From NCBI RefSeq assembly GCF_903652925.1, contig NZ_CAHLAR010000019.1:1-64000 (forward strand): 64,000 nt of DNA. Reading direction: 5' to 3'. The stretch comes from Achromobacter anxifer. GTDB taxonomy: Bacteria; Pseudomonadota; Gammaproteobacteria; Burkholderiales; Burkholderiaceae_B. The notes under the pieces were generated by a model. That model saw only the letters and a program-made list of their open reading frames with translations, was not told where the DNA came from and made no database searches. Made by a program: the position numbers and the translations under genes. Shown here piece after piece: positions 51,515 to 60,918 of the stretch (the first letter of the stretch is position 1; the number at the start of each line of letters is the position of its first letter).

Positions 51515-52696
51515 TCAGTAGATTTCAAACAGGCCGGCCGCGCCCATGCCGCCGCCCACGCACATGGTGACGACGGCGTAGCGGGCGCCGCGGCGGCGGC
51601 CTTCGATCAGCACATGGCCGGCCAGGCGGGCGCCGGTGACGCCGAAGGGGTGGCCCAGGGCGATGGCGCCGCCGTCCACGTTCAGGCGGTCCATGGGGAT
51701 GCCGAGCTTTTGCTGGCAGTACAGGGCTTGCGAGGCGAAGGCCTCGTTCAGTTCCCAGAGGTCGATGTCCTGCACCTTGAGGCCGTGGCGCGCCAGCAGC
51801 TTGGGCACGGCGTAGACCGGGCCTATGCCCATCTCGTCGGGCTCGCAGCCGGCGATCGCCAGGCCGCGGAAGGCGCCCAGCGGCTGGATGCCGGCGCGTT
51901 GGGCTGCGGCGGCTTCCATCAGCACGCATGCGGCGGCGCCGTCGGACAGCTGCGAGGCGTTGCCCGCCGTGACGAACTGGCCGGCGCCGCGCACGGGGGC
52001 CAGTGAGGCCAGGGCTTCATAGGTGGTGCCGGGGCGGTTGCAGGTGTCGCGGTCCACGGTCACTTCGCGTTCGCTGACGGCGCCCGTGGCGCGGTCGGTG
52101 ACGGACATGGTGGCGGTGACGGGGATGATCTCTTCGCGGTAGCGTCCCGCGGCCTGCGCGGCCTCGGTGCGCGCCTGGCTTTGCGCGGCAAACCGGTCCT
52201 GGGCTTCGCGGCTGATGCCGTAGCGCGCGGCCACGATGTCGGCGGTTTCGATCATGGGCAGGTAGAGTTCGGGCTTGTTCGCCACGATCCACGGGTCCAT
52301 GCCGCTGACGCCGTCGTCGCGGGTGCGGATCTGCGACACCAGTTCGACGCCGCCCGCGATCATGGCGGGGGCGCCGTCCATGACGATGCGGCTGGCGGCC
52401 GAGGCGATGGCCTGCAGGCCGGACGCGCAATATCGGTTGACGGTGGCGCCGCCGACGCTGACCGGCAGGCCGGAGCGGATCACGGCTTGGCGGCCGATGT
52501 TGCGGCCGGTGGCGCCTTCCGGGTAGCCGCAGCCGATGAAGGCGTCCTCGATCAGCGCGGGGTCGATGCCGGCGCGGTCGACGGCGGCGCGCACGGCGTG
52601 CGCGGCCAGCGTGGGGCCGGCGATGAGGTTGAATTCGCCGCGTCCGGCCTTGGTGATGGGCGTGCGGGCGGTGGAGACGATGACGGCTTCGCGCAT
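51515..52696 (-). CDS. Acetyl-CoA acyltransferase (3-ketoacyl-CoA thiolase)
   Basis: The product is 393 residues. Catalytic residues are visible: Cys90 ([11 protein letters not shown]), His349 ([10 protein letters not shown]) and Cys379 ([11 protein letters not shown]). It releases acetyl-CoA or another short acyl-CoA from a 3-ketoacyl-CoA. It is the second gene of the operon, 25 bases after the FadB-like gene. Cytoplasmic. Confidence 0.9.
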   Translation of the reverse strand: MREAVIVSTARTPITKAGRGEFNLIAGPTLAAHAVRAAVDRAGIDPALIEDAFIGCGYPEGATGRNIGRQAVIRSGLPVSVGGATVNRYCASGLQAIASAASRIVMDGAPAMIAGGVELVSQIRTRDDGVSGMDPWIVANKPELYLPMIETADIVAARYGISREAQDRFAAQSQARTEAAQAAGRYREEIIPVTATMSVTDRATGAVSEREVTVDRDTCNRPGTTYEALASLAPVRGAGQFVTAGNASQLSDGAAACVLMEAAAAQRAGIQPLGAFRGLAIAGCEPDEMGIGPVYAVPKLLARHGLKVQDIDLWELNEAFASQALYCQQKLGIPMDRLNVDGGAIALGHPFGVTGARLAGHVLIEGRRRGARYAVVTMCVGGGMGAAGLFEIY

Positions 52697-52721
52697 GGCG
52701 TGTTCCTGTCTGGGGTTCGGG

Positions 52722-54842
52722 TCAGGCGGCCTGGTTCAGGCTGGCGAAATTGCGGCCGGATTCGGCCAGCTGCACGAGCAGCGGAGAGGGTTTCCAGAAA
52801 GCGGGATCTTCCTGCGCGTAGCCGCGGATATCCGCCAGCACGCGGTCCAGCCCCACGCTGTCGGCGTAGTGCATGGGGCCGCCGCGATGGCGCGGGAAGC
52901 CATAGCCGGACAGGAACACCACGTCTATGTCGGAAGGGCGCTGGGCGATGCCCTGGTGCAGCACGTTGGCCGCCTCGTTGATCATGGCGGCCAGGTAGCG
53001 GCGCTGGATGTCCTCTTGCGTGTAGGCGCGCGGCGTGACGCCGGCGCGCTTGCGTTCGGCGTCGATGATGGCCAGCACTTCCGGATCCTGCGTGCCCTGG
53101 CGCGCGCCGTCCGGGTACAGATAGAAGCCGCGGCCGGTCTTTTGCCCGAACCAGCCGCGTTCGCACAGCCGGTCCGGGATTTGCACGTAGCGCAGGGCCG
53201 GATCGCGGGTGGGGGCACGGCGCTTGCGCGTGGCCCAGCCGATGTCGCCGCCCGCCAGGTCCGCCATCTGGTAGGGACCCATGGGGTAGCCGAAGGCGCG
53301 CACCGCGGCGTCGATCTCGTAGGGCGAGGCGCCGTCTTCCATCATCATGTCCCCCGCCTGGCGGTGCACGGCCAGGATGCGGTTGCCGATGAAGCCGTCG
53401 CACACGCCGGCGCGCACCGGGATCTTGCGCAGGCGCCGCGCCAGTTCGAAGCCCGTGGCCACCGTGTCGGGCGCGGTGTGTTCGCCCACGACGACTTCCA
53501 GCAGCTTCATGATGTTGGCGGGCGAGAAGAAGTGCAGGCCCAGCACATCGGCGGGGCCGCGCGTGGCGGCCGCGATGAGGTTTATGTCCAGGTAGGAGGT
53601 ATTGGTGGCCAGCACCGCGTCGGGCTTGGCGACGCGGTCCAGCTGCGCGAACACGGCCTGCTTCACGGCCAGGTCCTCGAACACGGCCTCGATGATGAGG
53701 TCGGCGTCGTCCAGCGCTTCGTAGCGGGTCGCGCCGGTGTAGCGCGCCATGCGGGCGTCGCGCTCTTCGGCGCTGATCCGGCCCTTGCCGACCAGCAGGT
53801 CGTAGACCTGGGCAACGCGGGCGCGGCCGCGCTCCAGCGCGGCTTCGTCCTGCTCGACCATGGTTACGGGAAAGCCGGCGTCCAGCGCCGACACCGCGAT
53901 GCCCGCGCCCATGGTGCCGCCGCCGACAATGCCGATGCGCTCCAGCCTGCGCGGCCGGGCCTGTTGCAATGCGGGGCTTTTGGCGGTGTCGCGTTCCGCG
54001 AAGAAGGCGTGTACCAGGCCCGCGCGCTGCGGGCTGTCCAGGCACTGCAGGAACAGGGCGCGTTCGGTGCGCAGCCCTTCGTCGAAGGGTTGCTCGATGG
54101 CGGCGCGTACCGCTTCGACGATCCTGGCGGGCGAATACAGGCCGCGCGTGGTCCGCTCCACCTGCACGGCGGTGGCGTCGACTTGCGCCAGGGCGGCGGC
54201 CTTGTCGGCCAGCGCCCCGGCATCGCGGGTGCGGCGCGGACCCGCGCCCACGGCCAGCAGTTGCCGGGTGTAGGCCAGGCCGGCGTCCAGCGGATCGGTG
54301 TCGTTGGACAGCGCGTCCACCAATCCTGCCGCCAGGGCGGCCCCGGCGGACAGGTGCTTGCCGGACAGCATCAGGTCCAGCGCGGCCTGCGCGCCCATGA
54401 GGCGGGGCGCGCGCTGCGTGCCGCCGGCGCCGGGCAGCAGGCCCAGGGAGACCTCAGGCAGGCCCAGCTTGGCGCCGGCCAGCGCGACGCGGTAATGCGC
54501 GGCCAGCGCCACTTCCAGTCCGCCGCCCAGGGCGGCGCCGTGCAGCACGGCGATGACCGGCTTGGCGCTGGCCTCGATCCGGTTGCACACGTCGGGAAGG
54601 ATGGGCGGCTGGGGCGGCTTGCCGAATTCGCGGATGTCGGCCCCCGCGATGAAATTCCTGCCCGCGCCCATGAGCAGGATGGCGCGTACCTGGGGGTCCG
54701 CCTGCGCGGCGTCGATGGCGGCGGCGAGGTCCGCGCGCACCGAGGCGCTCAGGGCATTGACGGGAGGATGGTCGATGGTGACGACCAGGATGTCTTCATA
54801 GCGGCGCGCGCTGGCGGCGCCGGTGCTTGCGCGGTCTGTCAT
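52722..54842 (-). CDS. FadB-like bifunctional enoyl-CoA hydratase/3-hydroxyacyl-CoA dehydrogenase
   Basis: The product is 706 residues. The N-terminal crotonase domain shows [10 protein letters not shown] and [15 protein letters not shown] with [16 protein letters not shown]. The NAD-binding domain starts with [21 protein letters not shown] and contains [15 protein letters not shown]; two C-terminal dehydrogenase domains follow ([29 protein letters not shown]). It hydrates and oxidises the acyl-CoA in the middle of beta-oxidation and feeds the adjacent thiolase. It is the first gene of the operon, divergent from a LysR gene. Confidence 0.9.
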   Translation of the reverse strand: MTDRASTGAASARRYEDILVVTIDHPPVNALSASVRADLAAAIDAAQADPQVRAILLMGAGRNFIAGADIREFGKPPQPPILPDVCNRIEASAKPVIAVLHGAALGGGLEVALAAHYRVALAGAKLGLPEVSLGLLPGAGGTQRAPRLMGAQAALDLMLSGKHLSAGAALAAGLVDALSNDTDPLDAGLAYTRQLLAVGAGPRRTRDAGALADKAAALAQVDATAVQVERTTRGLYSPARIVEAVRAAIEQPFDEGLRTERALFLQCLDSPQRAGLVHAFFAERDTAKSPALQQARPRRLERIGIVGGGTMGAGIAVSALDAGFPVTMVEQDEAALERGRARVAQVYDLLVGKGRISAEERDARMARYTGATRYEALDDADLIIEAVFEDLAVKQAVFAQLDRVAKPDAVLATNTSYLDINLIAAATRGPADVLGLHFFSPANIMKLLEVVVGEHTAPDTVATGFELARRLRKIPVRAGVCDGFIGNRILAVHRQAGDMMMEDGASPYEIDAAVRAFGYPMGPYQMADLAGGDIGWATRKRRAPTRDPALRYVQIPDRLCERGWFGQKTGRGFYLYPDGARQGTQDPEVLAIIDAERKRAGVTPRAYTQEDIQRRYLAAMINEAANVLHQGIAQRPSDIDVVFLSGYGFPRHRGGPMHYADSVGLDRVLADIRGYAQEDPAFWKPSPLLVQLAESGRNFASLNQAA

Positions 54843-54962
54843 GGACAGTGTCTCCGTTGGGACTTGCCGCGGGCGCCGTGGCAGAGGGGCGCCGAGGGCA
54901 AAGCCTGGGCGGGCCAGAACGGCCCGTCTTTTATGGCTTCATTCTTTCTCAGTAAAGAAGTC

Positions 54963-55011
54963 TTGACAATGGCATCGAGAATTGACATTGAGGTCAAAAA
55001 AATTTGACAAT
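54963..55011. promoter_or_regulatory. Phased TTGACAWT repeats between the acyl-CoA operon and its LysR gene
   Basis: TTGACAAT at 54963, TTGACATT at 54982 and TTGACAAT at 55004 lie 19 and 22 bases apart, roughly two helical turns, with an inverted GTCAA at 54993-54997. This spacing fits LysR-type binding. One or more of the hexamers may also be -35 boxes. Confidence 0.5.
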
Positions 55012-55045
55012 CAGGGTGTGCATTGCGCGGCGAGGAGGCCCCAGG

Positions 55046-55975
55046 ATGGACACCAAATCCCTGACGCTGCTGGTGGAGATACTGGACGCCGGCAATCTGA
55101 GCGAGGCCGCGCGCCGCTTGAAGATGACGCGCGCCAATGTCAGCTACCACCTGAACCAGCTGGAGCGTTCGGTGGGGATGCAGCTGGTGCGACGCACCAC
55201 GAGGCACGTGGAACCCACGGAAATCGGACTGAAGCTCTATCAGCATGGCCGCAGCATCCAGGACGAACTCGCGGCGGCGCGCGAGTCGGTCGAGACCCTG
55301 GGCAAGACGCCGCAGGGCAAGGTGCGGCTGAGCGTGCCCAGCGGCTATGGCCAGTTCGTGATGACGCCCTGGCTGCTGGAGTTCAAGCGCGCCTATCCGG
55401 ACATCGTGCTGGACGTGCTGTTCGAGAACAGCGTCGACGACCTGCTGCGCGACGAGGTCGACATCGCGGTGCGCATCATGTCCGAGCCGCCGCAGAACCT
55501 GGTGGCGCGCGAGCTGGGCCAGGTGCGCTACGTGGCTTGCGCATCGCAGGCCTATGCCGCGGCCCGCGGGCTGCCGCAGCACCCGGAAGAGCTGTCGCGC
55601 ACGCCGGTCATCAGTGCGGCGGTCATCGGCCGTCCCTTGCGGCTGTCGGCCTACTACGGCGGCAGGCCGAGGCAGCACGTGGTGCTGGAGCCTACCGTGA
55701 TCTCGCGCAATTATGCGTTCCTGCGCGACGCGATCCGGGCGGGGCTGGGGGTGGGCGTGGTGCCCGACTATGTGGTGCATGACGATATCGCGCGCGGCGA
55801 TCTGTTGGCCGCGTTGCCGCAATGGCGGCTGAGCATTTTCGGGCGCGGCATGTACATGCTGTACATGCCGAACCGGCATCATCCGCGGGCGATCTCGATG
55901 ATCATCGAATTCATCCTGGAGCGCGCCCAGGCTGCGCATGAAGGCAGGCCGGGATTGCTGGAGGCTGCGGGCTAG
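55046..55975 (+). CDS. LysR-family regulator of the acyl-CoA operon
   Basis: The product is 309 residues. The helix-turn-helix reads LTLLVEILDAGNLSEAARRL and MTRANVSYHLNQLER. The frame opens 14 codons earlier at a TTG, but GAGGAGG lies just before the ATG at 55046. It is divergent from the FadB-like gene, so it most likely senses an intermediate of that pathway. Confidence 0.87.
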   Translation: MDTKSLTLLVEILDAGNLSEAARRLKMTRANVSYHLNQLERSVGMQLVRRTTRHVEPTEIGLKLYQHGRSIQDELAAARESVETLGKTPQGKVRLSVPSGYGQFVMTPWLLEFKRAYPDIVLDVLFENSVDDLLRDEVDIAVRIMSEPPQNLVARELGQVRYVACASQAYAAARGLPQHPEELSRTPVISAAVIGRPLRLSAYYGGRPRQHVVLEPTVISRNYAFLRDAIRAGLGVGVVPDYVVHDDIARGDLLAALPQWRLSIFGRGMYMLYMPNRHHPRAISMIIEFILERAQAAHEGRPGLLEAAG

Positions 55976-56096
55976 GTCCGGACCGCAGGTTGCGGCGCCG
56001 CGTTCCTGACTCGGCGTTCAGCTTGGCCGGAATAAAATCCGGGTTCCTCACGGCGTATGGCCGCAGGGCCGCGCCTCTCTCTTTCCAGGCCCGTCT

Positions 56097-57485
56097 ATGT
56101 CCTCATCCGACATCCAATTGCTACTTACCGCCCTGGCCAGCGTGCTGGTGCTGGTCGCCCTCATCGTCTCCCGCATCCGCATGCATCCCTTGCTGGCGCT
56201 GCTGATCGTCTCGATCGGCGTGGGCTTCGCCACCGGCATGGAACCGGTGGCCATCGTCAAGAACCTGAGCAACGGCGCCGGCAAGACACTGGGCGCGGTG
56301 GGCGTGGTGATTGCGCTGGGCGCGATGCTGGGCAAGATCCTGGCGGATTCGGGCACGACGGAACGCCTGGCCAACGCCATTCTCAGCCATACTTCCCCCC
56401 GCATGATTCCCTGGGCCATGACCCTGGTGGCTTTCGTCATCGGCATTCCGATGTTTTTCGAAGTGGGCCTGGTGGTGATGCTGCCGCTGATCTTCAGCGT
56501 GGCGCGCAAGCTGGAAAGCCAGGAACGCTTCAAGGGCTCGGCCTATGTGTACGTGGGCGTGCCGGTGATCTCGGCGCTGGCCGCGATGCACGGCATGGTG
56601 CCGCCGCACCCCGGCCCGCTGACGGCGATCGCGACCCTGAAGACCACGGTCGGGCCGACCATGATCTACGGCTTCATCGCGGCGCTGCCGGCGATGATCC
56701 TGGGCGGCCCCTTGTACGGCGCCTTCATCTCGCGGCGCATGACGACGCGGCCGGACGAGGCCTTGCTGGAACAGTTCACCACCACCCGCGAGGAAGCCGC
56801 CGGCCGCAACGCGCCCGGCGTGGGCCTGGGCGTGCTGGCGGCCTTGCTGCCCGCCTTGCTGATGCTGGTGCACGCGGGCGCCGAGATGCTGCTGCCCAAG
56901 GATTCCGCGGCGATGCATGTTGCCGCCTTCCTGGGCGACCCGCTGGTCGCGATGCTGCTGGGCGTGCTGTTCGCCGCCTTCGCCCTGGTGCTGCTGCGCG
57001 GCGGCGACGCGGAGAAACTGCGCGAAGCGATGGGTAAGAGCCTCAAGCCCATCGCCGGCATCATGCTGATCATCGCGGGCGGCGGGGCGTTCCAGCAGGT
57101 GCTGACCAGCGCCAAGGTGGGCGACGCCATCGTCAACCTGACGCATCAGTTCTCGCTGCCGCCCCTGGCCCTGGGCTGGCTGATCGCCATGCTGCTGTCG
57201 GTGTCGACGGGGTCGGCCACGGTCGGCATCGTGGGCGCCGCCGGCCTGCTGGCGCCGCTGGCGGGCGCCGATCCCAGCCTGAACCTGCCGCTGCTGGCGC
57301 TGTCCATCGGCTGCGGTTCGCTGTTCTTCAACTACGCCAATCATGCGGGCTTCTGGATGGTGAAGGAGTCCTTCGGCATGACCATGGGCGAAGCCACCAA
57401 GACGATCTCGGTGGTGCAGTCCATCGTGTCGGTGGCGGGGCTGATCATGGTCCTGCTGTTCAACCTGCTGCCGCGCCTGGGGTAA
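56097..57485 (+). CDS. GntP-family gluconate/organic acid:H+ symporter
   Basis: The product is 462 residues and mostly transmembrane helices. It matches GntP permeases in HGMVPPHPGPLTAIATL, IPMFFEVGLVVMLPLIF and NYANHAGFWMVKE, which are family signatures. It takes up gluconate or related hydroxy-acids. The gluconate dehydrogenase operon at 5441 may relate to the same metabolite, though the two lie 50 kb apart. It follows the LysR gene by 121 bases. Confidence 0.88.
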   Translation: MSSSDIQLLLTALASVLVLVALIVSRIRMHPLLALLIVSIGVGFATGMEPVAIVKNLSNGAGKTLGAVGVVIALGAMLGKILADSGTTERLANAILSHTSPRMIPWAMTLVAFVIGIPMFFEVGLVVMLPLIFSVARKLESQERFKGSAYVYVGVPVISALAAMHGMVPPHPGPLTAIATLKTTVGPTMIYGFIAALPAMILGGPLYGAFISRRMTTRPDEALLEQFTTTREEAAGRNAPGVGLGVLAALLPALLMLVHAGAEMLLPKDSAAMHVAAFLGDPLVAMLLGVLFAAFALVLLRGGDAEKLREAMGKSLKPIAGIMLIIAGGGAFQQVLTSAKVGDAIVNLTHQFSLPPLALGWLIAMLLSVSTGSATVGIVGAAGLLAPLAGADPSLNLPLLALSIGCGSLFFNYANHAGFWMVKESFGMTMGEATKTISVVQSIVSVAGLIMVLLFNLLPRLG

Positions 57486-57546
57486 GGCGCGCGGGGCGGC
57501 GGCGCGCCGCTGTTGTTATGCTGGGTCTGCCCAAGCCGGAGACTCC

Positions 57547-58866
57547 ATGACAGACACGCCCCGTTCCGCCGCCACGCATTCCGCCCTGGCTTCCGACGCG
57601 CGCCGCGCGCAGCTGCGGCGCATGAAGATCGCCGCGCTGGCCTTGCTGGTGGCGATGGTCAGCGGCTTCATCACCAGTCACGTCATGGGCGGGCAGGGCG
57701 CCTGGGCCTGGGTGCGGGCGTTCTGCGAGGCGGCCACGGTGGGCGCGCTGGCCGACTGGTTCGCGGTGGTGGCCCTGTTCCGCCGGCCGATGGGCTTGCC
57801 GATTCCGCACACCGCCATCATTCCCAGCAACAAGGACCGCATCGGGGACAACCTGGCGGTGTTCGTGCGCGACCATTTCCTGGATCCGGACACGCTGATG
57901 GAGAAGCTGCGGGTGTTCGACCCCGCTGCTCGCCTGTCGCGTTGGCTGGGGCGGCCGCGCCAGGCGCGCGCCTTGAGCGAGGGGGCGCGCAACGTGGCCT
58001 TGCAGACGCTGGATCTGCTGGACGACCACGCGGTGCGCGGGGTGATCCAGGAGTTCGTGGTGAAGAACCTGCGGCGCTGGGACGCGGCGGACACGGCGGG
58101 CGAGGTGCTGGGCCTGCTGACGCGCGACGGGCGGCACCAGGAGCTGCTGGATGCGGCGCTGGAGCGGCTGGGCGGCTATCTGGGCGACGAGGACGTGAAG
58201 GCGCGGGCGTCGAGCTTGCTGGTGAAGTTCGCGAAGAAGGAATGGCCGCGCATCATCGCGGCGGTGGACGTGGTGAAGTCCGTGGACGGCATTGCCGACA
58301 ACCTGGCGGACCGGCTGGCGCGGGCTCTGGTGGAGGAGCTGCGGGAGGTGCTGTCCGAACCCGGCCATCCGGTGCGGCGCGATTACGAGGCCTGGGTGCA
58401 GGACTACATCCGGCGGCTGAAGGACGATCCCGCCTTGGCTGAGCAGGTGGAGGCGCTGAAGCAGCGGGCGATCGATCATCCGAAGGTGCAGGAGTATGTG
58501 CAGGGGCTGTGGGATGACATCCATGCGGCGCTGCGGCGGGATCTGTCATCGGAGGATTCGGCGCTGGCTCGGCATCTGGAGAGCGCCTTGCTGGCCTTGG
58601 GGCGCAAGCTGGGCGAGGATCCGGGGTTGCGGGAGGCGATCAACAATCACGTGCTGGGCGGGGCGCGGCGGCTGACGGGGCGCTTGCGTAGCGGGGTGAC
58701 GGAGCATATTTCACGCACGGTGAAGAATTGGGATGAGCGGCATCTGGTGGATGAGCTTGAACTGAGCGTGGGGCGTGATCTGCAATACATCCGTTTCAAT
58801 GGGACTCTTGTGGGTGGGTTGATAGGGGTGGTGTTGCATGCTGTGGTGTTGGTGGTTCGGGGGTGA
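57547..58866 (+). CDS. DUF445 family membrane protein
   Basis: The product is 439 residues. An N-terminal hydrophobic helix (IAALALLVAMVSGFITSH) and one at the C-terminus (LVGGLIGVVLHAVVLVV) flank a long helical region. ALADWFAVVALFRRPMGLPIPHTAIIP is the most conserved DUF445 segment. The family is common and uncharacterised. It lies 61 bases after the permease gene, and no operon link is needed. Confidence 0.82.
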   Translation: MTDTPRSAATHSALASDARRAQLRRMKIAALALLVAMVSGFITSHVMGGQGAWAWVRAFCEAATVGALADWFAVVALFRRPMGLPIPHTAIIPSNKDRIGDNLAVFVRDHFLDPDTLMEKLRVFDPAARLSRWLGRPRQARALSEGARNVALQTLDLLDDHAVRGVIQEFVVKNLRRWDAADTAGEVLGLLTRDGRHQELLDAALERLGGYLGDEDVKARASSLLVKFAKKEWPRIIAAVDVVKSVDGIADNLADRLARALVEELREVLSEPGHPVRRDYEAWVQDYIRRLKDDPALAEQVEALKQRAIDHPKVQEYVQGLWDDIHAALRRDLSSEDSALARHLESALLALGRKLGEDPGLREAINNHVLGGARRLTGRLRSGVTEHISRTVKNWDERHLVDELELSVGRDLQYIRFNGTLVGGLIGVVLHAVVLVVRG

Positions 58867-58905
58867 TTGGGTTGGTGCTTGGCTTCTTGGCTTCTTGGGC
58901 GTGCC

Positions 58906-58961
58906 TTTGTAGATGTGGCTTCGTAGGCGTGGCTTTGCAGGTATGGCTTCGTAGGCCGCAC
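58906..58961 (+). repeat. 14-bp tandem repeat, four units
   Basis: Units TTTGTAGATGTGGC, TTCGTAGGCGTGGC, TTTGCAGGTATGGC and TTCGTAGGCCGCAC follow one another exactly 14 bases apart. They differ at a few positions, so this is an old, diverged array in noncoding DNA just after the DUF445 gene. Confidence 0.75.
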
Positions 58962-59250
58962 GTTGGGGCGCTGCTGGAGGTGTGCTTGGTGGAGAGGCTT
59001 GCGGGGCCCGCCAATGGCGGCCGCGCGGGCGGCCGTCATTGGCCTACGCGCTTGGGTGCGTCGGGGCGGTGTGCGCTAGCGCGAACACTGGCGATGATCG
59101 ACGGGCATATGCGGAATCGCGATCCTCGTAGGATGGGTGAAGCGCGAGCACCCCTTCCGGAGCAAACCGCTGCCCAACGCGCGTAACCCATCATCGCCAT
59201 CGCACCGCTACCGTACCGCCATCGCTACGGCACCGCCGCCGCATCCCCGC

Positions 59251-59290
59251 CGCACCGCCGTCGCACCGCCGTCGCACCGCCGTCGCACCG
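59251..59290 (+). repeat. 11-bp tandem repeat CGCACCGCCGT
   Basis: Three perfect copies (59251, 59262, 59273) and a partial fourth, in a GC-rich context of related CACCGCC words. 11 is not a multiple of three and no frame is supported. Confidence 0.8.
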
Positions 59291-59444
59291 CCGCCGCCAC
59301 ACCGTCCGTTTGTATCAGGAACGAAGATTGCTGGCAGGCGTCCTTGGGCGAATGCTATTGTTTTTTTCGGCGTGGACGGCGGCCTTGCCTTCCATGCACT
59401 ACCGGGCGTCCGCGGCCCGCGGGCGCGTATCTTGGAGGCACTCC

Positions 59445-59969
59445 ATGAAGAAAATCTCGTTGCTGGTCACGGCGCTTGTGCTGGCGGGCGCTTCTGGCGC
59501 GGCGTTGGCCGAAAATGTGTCGATGTCGTTCCTGTCGGCGGACGGCGTGGGCAAGAGCGCTGGCACGATCTCGCTCAAGGACACCAAGGGCGGGTTGCAG
59601 CTCACGCCCAACCTCAAGGGGCTGCCGCCCGGCGAGCATGGCTTCCATGTGCACGAGAAGGGTTCTTGCGCGCCGGGCATGGTGAACAATCAGATGGCGC
59701 CTGGCGGGGCGGCGGGTGGGCACTACGATCCCAAGGACACCAAGGCGCACAAGGGGCCGGTGGCGACAGATGGCCATCAGGGCGATCTGCCCTTTATCGT
59801 GGTCGCGGCCGATGGCACGGCCAAGAAGGCCGTGGTGGCGCCGCATCTGAAGCTGGCCGACGTGAAAGGGCGCGCGCTGATGGTGCACGTGGGTGGCGAC
59901 AACTACAGCGATACGCCGGCGCCGCTGGGCGGCGGGGGCGGGCGGCTGGTCTGCGGCGTGGTGAAGTAG
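59445..59969 (+). CDS. sodC: Cu/Zn superoxide dismutase, periplasmic
   Basis: The product is 174 residues with a signal peptide ending near ALA-EN (about residue 22). All metal ligands are visible: Cu ligands His68 and His70 (GFHVHE) and His148; bridging His93; Zn ligands His102, His111 and Asp114; and disulfide cysteines Cys75 and Cys170. It removes superoxide in the periplasm. The frame opens earlier, but GGAGG before 59445 and the signal peptide fix the start. Confidence 0.92.
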   Translation: MKKISLLVTALVLAGASGAALAENVSMSFLSADGVGKSAGTISLKDTKGGLQLTPNLKGLPPGEHGFHVHEKGSCAPGMVNNQMAPGGAAGGHYDPKDTKAHKGPVATDGHQGDLPFIVVAADGTAKKAVVAPHLKLADVKGRALMVHVGGDNYSDTPAPLGGGGGRLVCGVVK

Positions 59970-59982
59970 CCGCGTTGTCGCG

Positions 59983-60606
59983 TCAGGCCGTGCCGTTGCG
60001 GCCGTACAGCCGGTAGCCTGCGCGTTCTGCCAATCGGTCGTAGTAGGCGGCGACGGCGGGCAGGTCCGGCTTGTCGAAGGGCGTGCTGAACCAGCGGTTG
60101 ACGGACAGGCCGACGGGAATGTCGGCAAGCGAGAAGACAGGGCCGGCGACATAGCCGCCGGCCTGTTCCAGACGGCGGTCCAGGATGCCCATGAAGCGCG
60201 CCCAATCGCGGCAGGATGCTTCGATGGCGGCGCGGTCGCGGTGCGCGGGGGATTCGCGTACCAGGGCCATGAAGGCGTAGCTCCAGGACCGGTTCAGGTC
60301 GCTGGCTTGCCAATCCATCCATTGGTCGACGCGGGCGCGCAGTTGCGGCTCGGCGGGGTACAGGCGCTGGCCGCCGTATTGCGAGGCCAGGTAGCGGATG
60401 ATGCTGTTGGATTCCCAGAGCACGAAGTCGCCGTCCTGGATGACGGGCACCATCGCGTTCGGGTTCAGCGCCAGGAAGCCGGGATCGCTGGTGGGCTGGA
60501 AGCCCGCGCCCCAGTCCTCGCGTTCGAACGGCAGGTCCAGTTCGGCGCAGGCCCACAGCACCTTGCGCACGTTGATGGATGAGGCTTTGCCCAGGATTTT
60601 CAGCAT
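59983..60606 (-). CDS. Glutathione S-transferase family protein
   Basis: The product is 207 residues. The thioredoxin-like N-terminal domain starts [20 protein letters not shown], with Ser residues in the catalytic position, and has [14 protein letters not shown] for glutathione binding. The helical C-terminal domain follows. It probably conjugates glutathione to an unknown electrophile. Its stop is 13 bases from the sodC stop, in convergent orientation. Confidence 0.87.
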   Translation of the reverse strand: MLKILGKASSINVRKVLWACAELDLPFEREDWGAGFQPTSDPGFLALNPNAMVPVIQDGDFVLWESNSIIRYLASQYGGQRLYPAEPQLRARVDQWMDWQASDLNRSWSYAFMALVRESPAHRDRAAIEASCRDWARFMGILDRRLEQAGGYVAGPVFSLADIPVGLSVNRWFSTPFDKPDLPAVAAYYDRLAERAGYRLYGRNGTA

Positions 60607-60690
60607 GTTGCTTGCGCCGCGATGGATAGAGCGGGCAGTCTAGCGGGGAGCTTGCGGCGCTGCTAGATACAGATCGGCGGCTTTGCTGGC

Positions 60691-60918
60691 GCAACAGCTT
60701 GAGCTGGCGTTTGTCCTGGACGGGTTTCGTGGACGCAACAGCTTGTGCGGGCGTTTGTCTTGGGCTGGCTTCGCGGGCGCAACAGCTTGAGTTGGCGTTT
60801 GTCTTGGGCTGGCTTCGCGGGCGCAACAGCTTGAGTTGGCGTTTGTCTTGGACTCGCTTCGTGGGTGCAATAGCTTTAGCGGCGTCTGCCTTCGATGAGC
60901 TTTGCGGGTGCAACAATT
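60691..60918. repeat. 44-bp tandem repeat (minisatellite), five units plus a partial
   Basis: Units start with GCAACAGCTT at 60691, 60735, 60779, 60823, 60867 (variant GCAATAGCTT) and 60910 (partial), with 44-base spacing except 43 at the end. Units two to four are nearly identical in the core GGCGTTTGTCTTGG. A short related piece precedes the array (about 60678-60690). The array occupies most of the gap between the GST start (60606) and the MFS stop (60919-60921) and ends right beside that stop. Since 44 is not divisible by three, it is noncoding. Confidence 0.85.

Larger units (their letters stand above)
58867..59444. other. Repeat-rich intergenic stretch without genes
   Basis: Between the DUF445 gene and sodC lie 578 bases with no supportable gene. 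It contains a 14-bp tandem array (58906-58961), a GGCTTCTTG doublet (58881-58898) and an 11-bp array (59251-59290) embedded in CCGCCATCGC-like text from about 59200. The sodC ribosome binding site (GGAGG, 59434-59438) is at its right end. Confidence 0.6.

Noticed and set aside
59310-59444. N-terminal extension of SodC
   Set aside because: The signal peptide and GGAGG place the start at 59445.
60640-60870. Short minus-strand frame across the 44-bp array
   Set aside because: The repeat period is not a multiple of three, so the frame is accidental.
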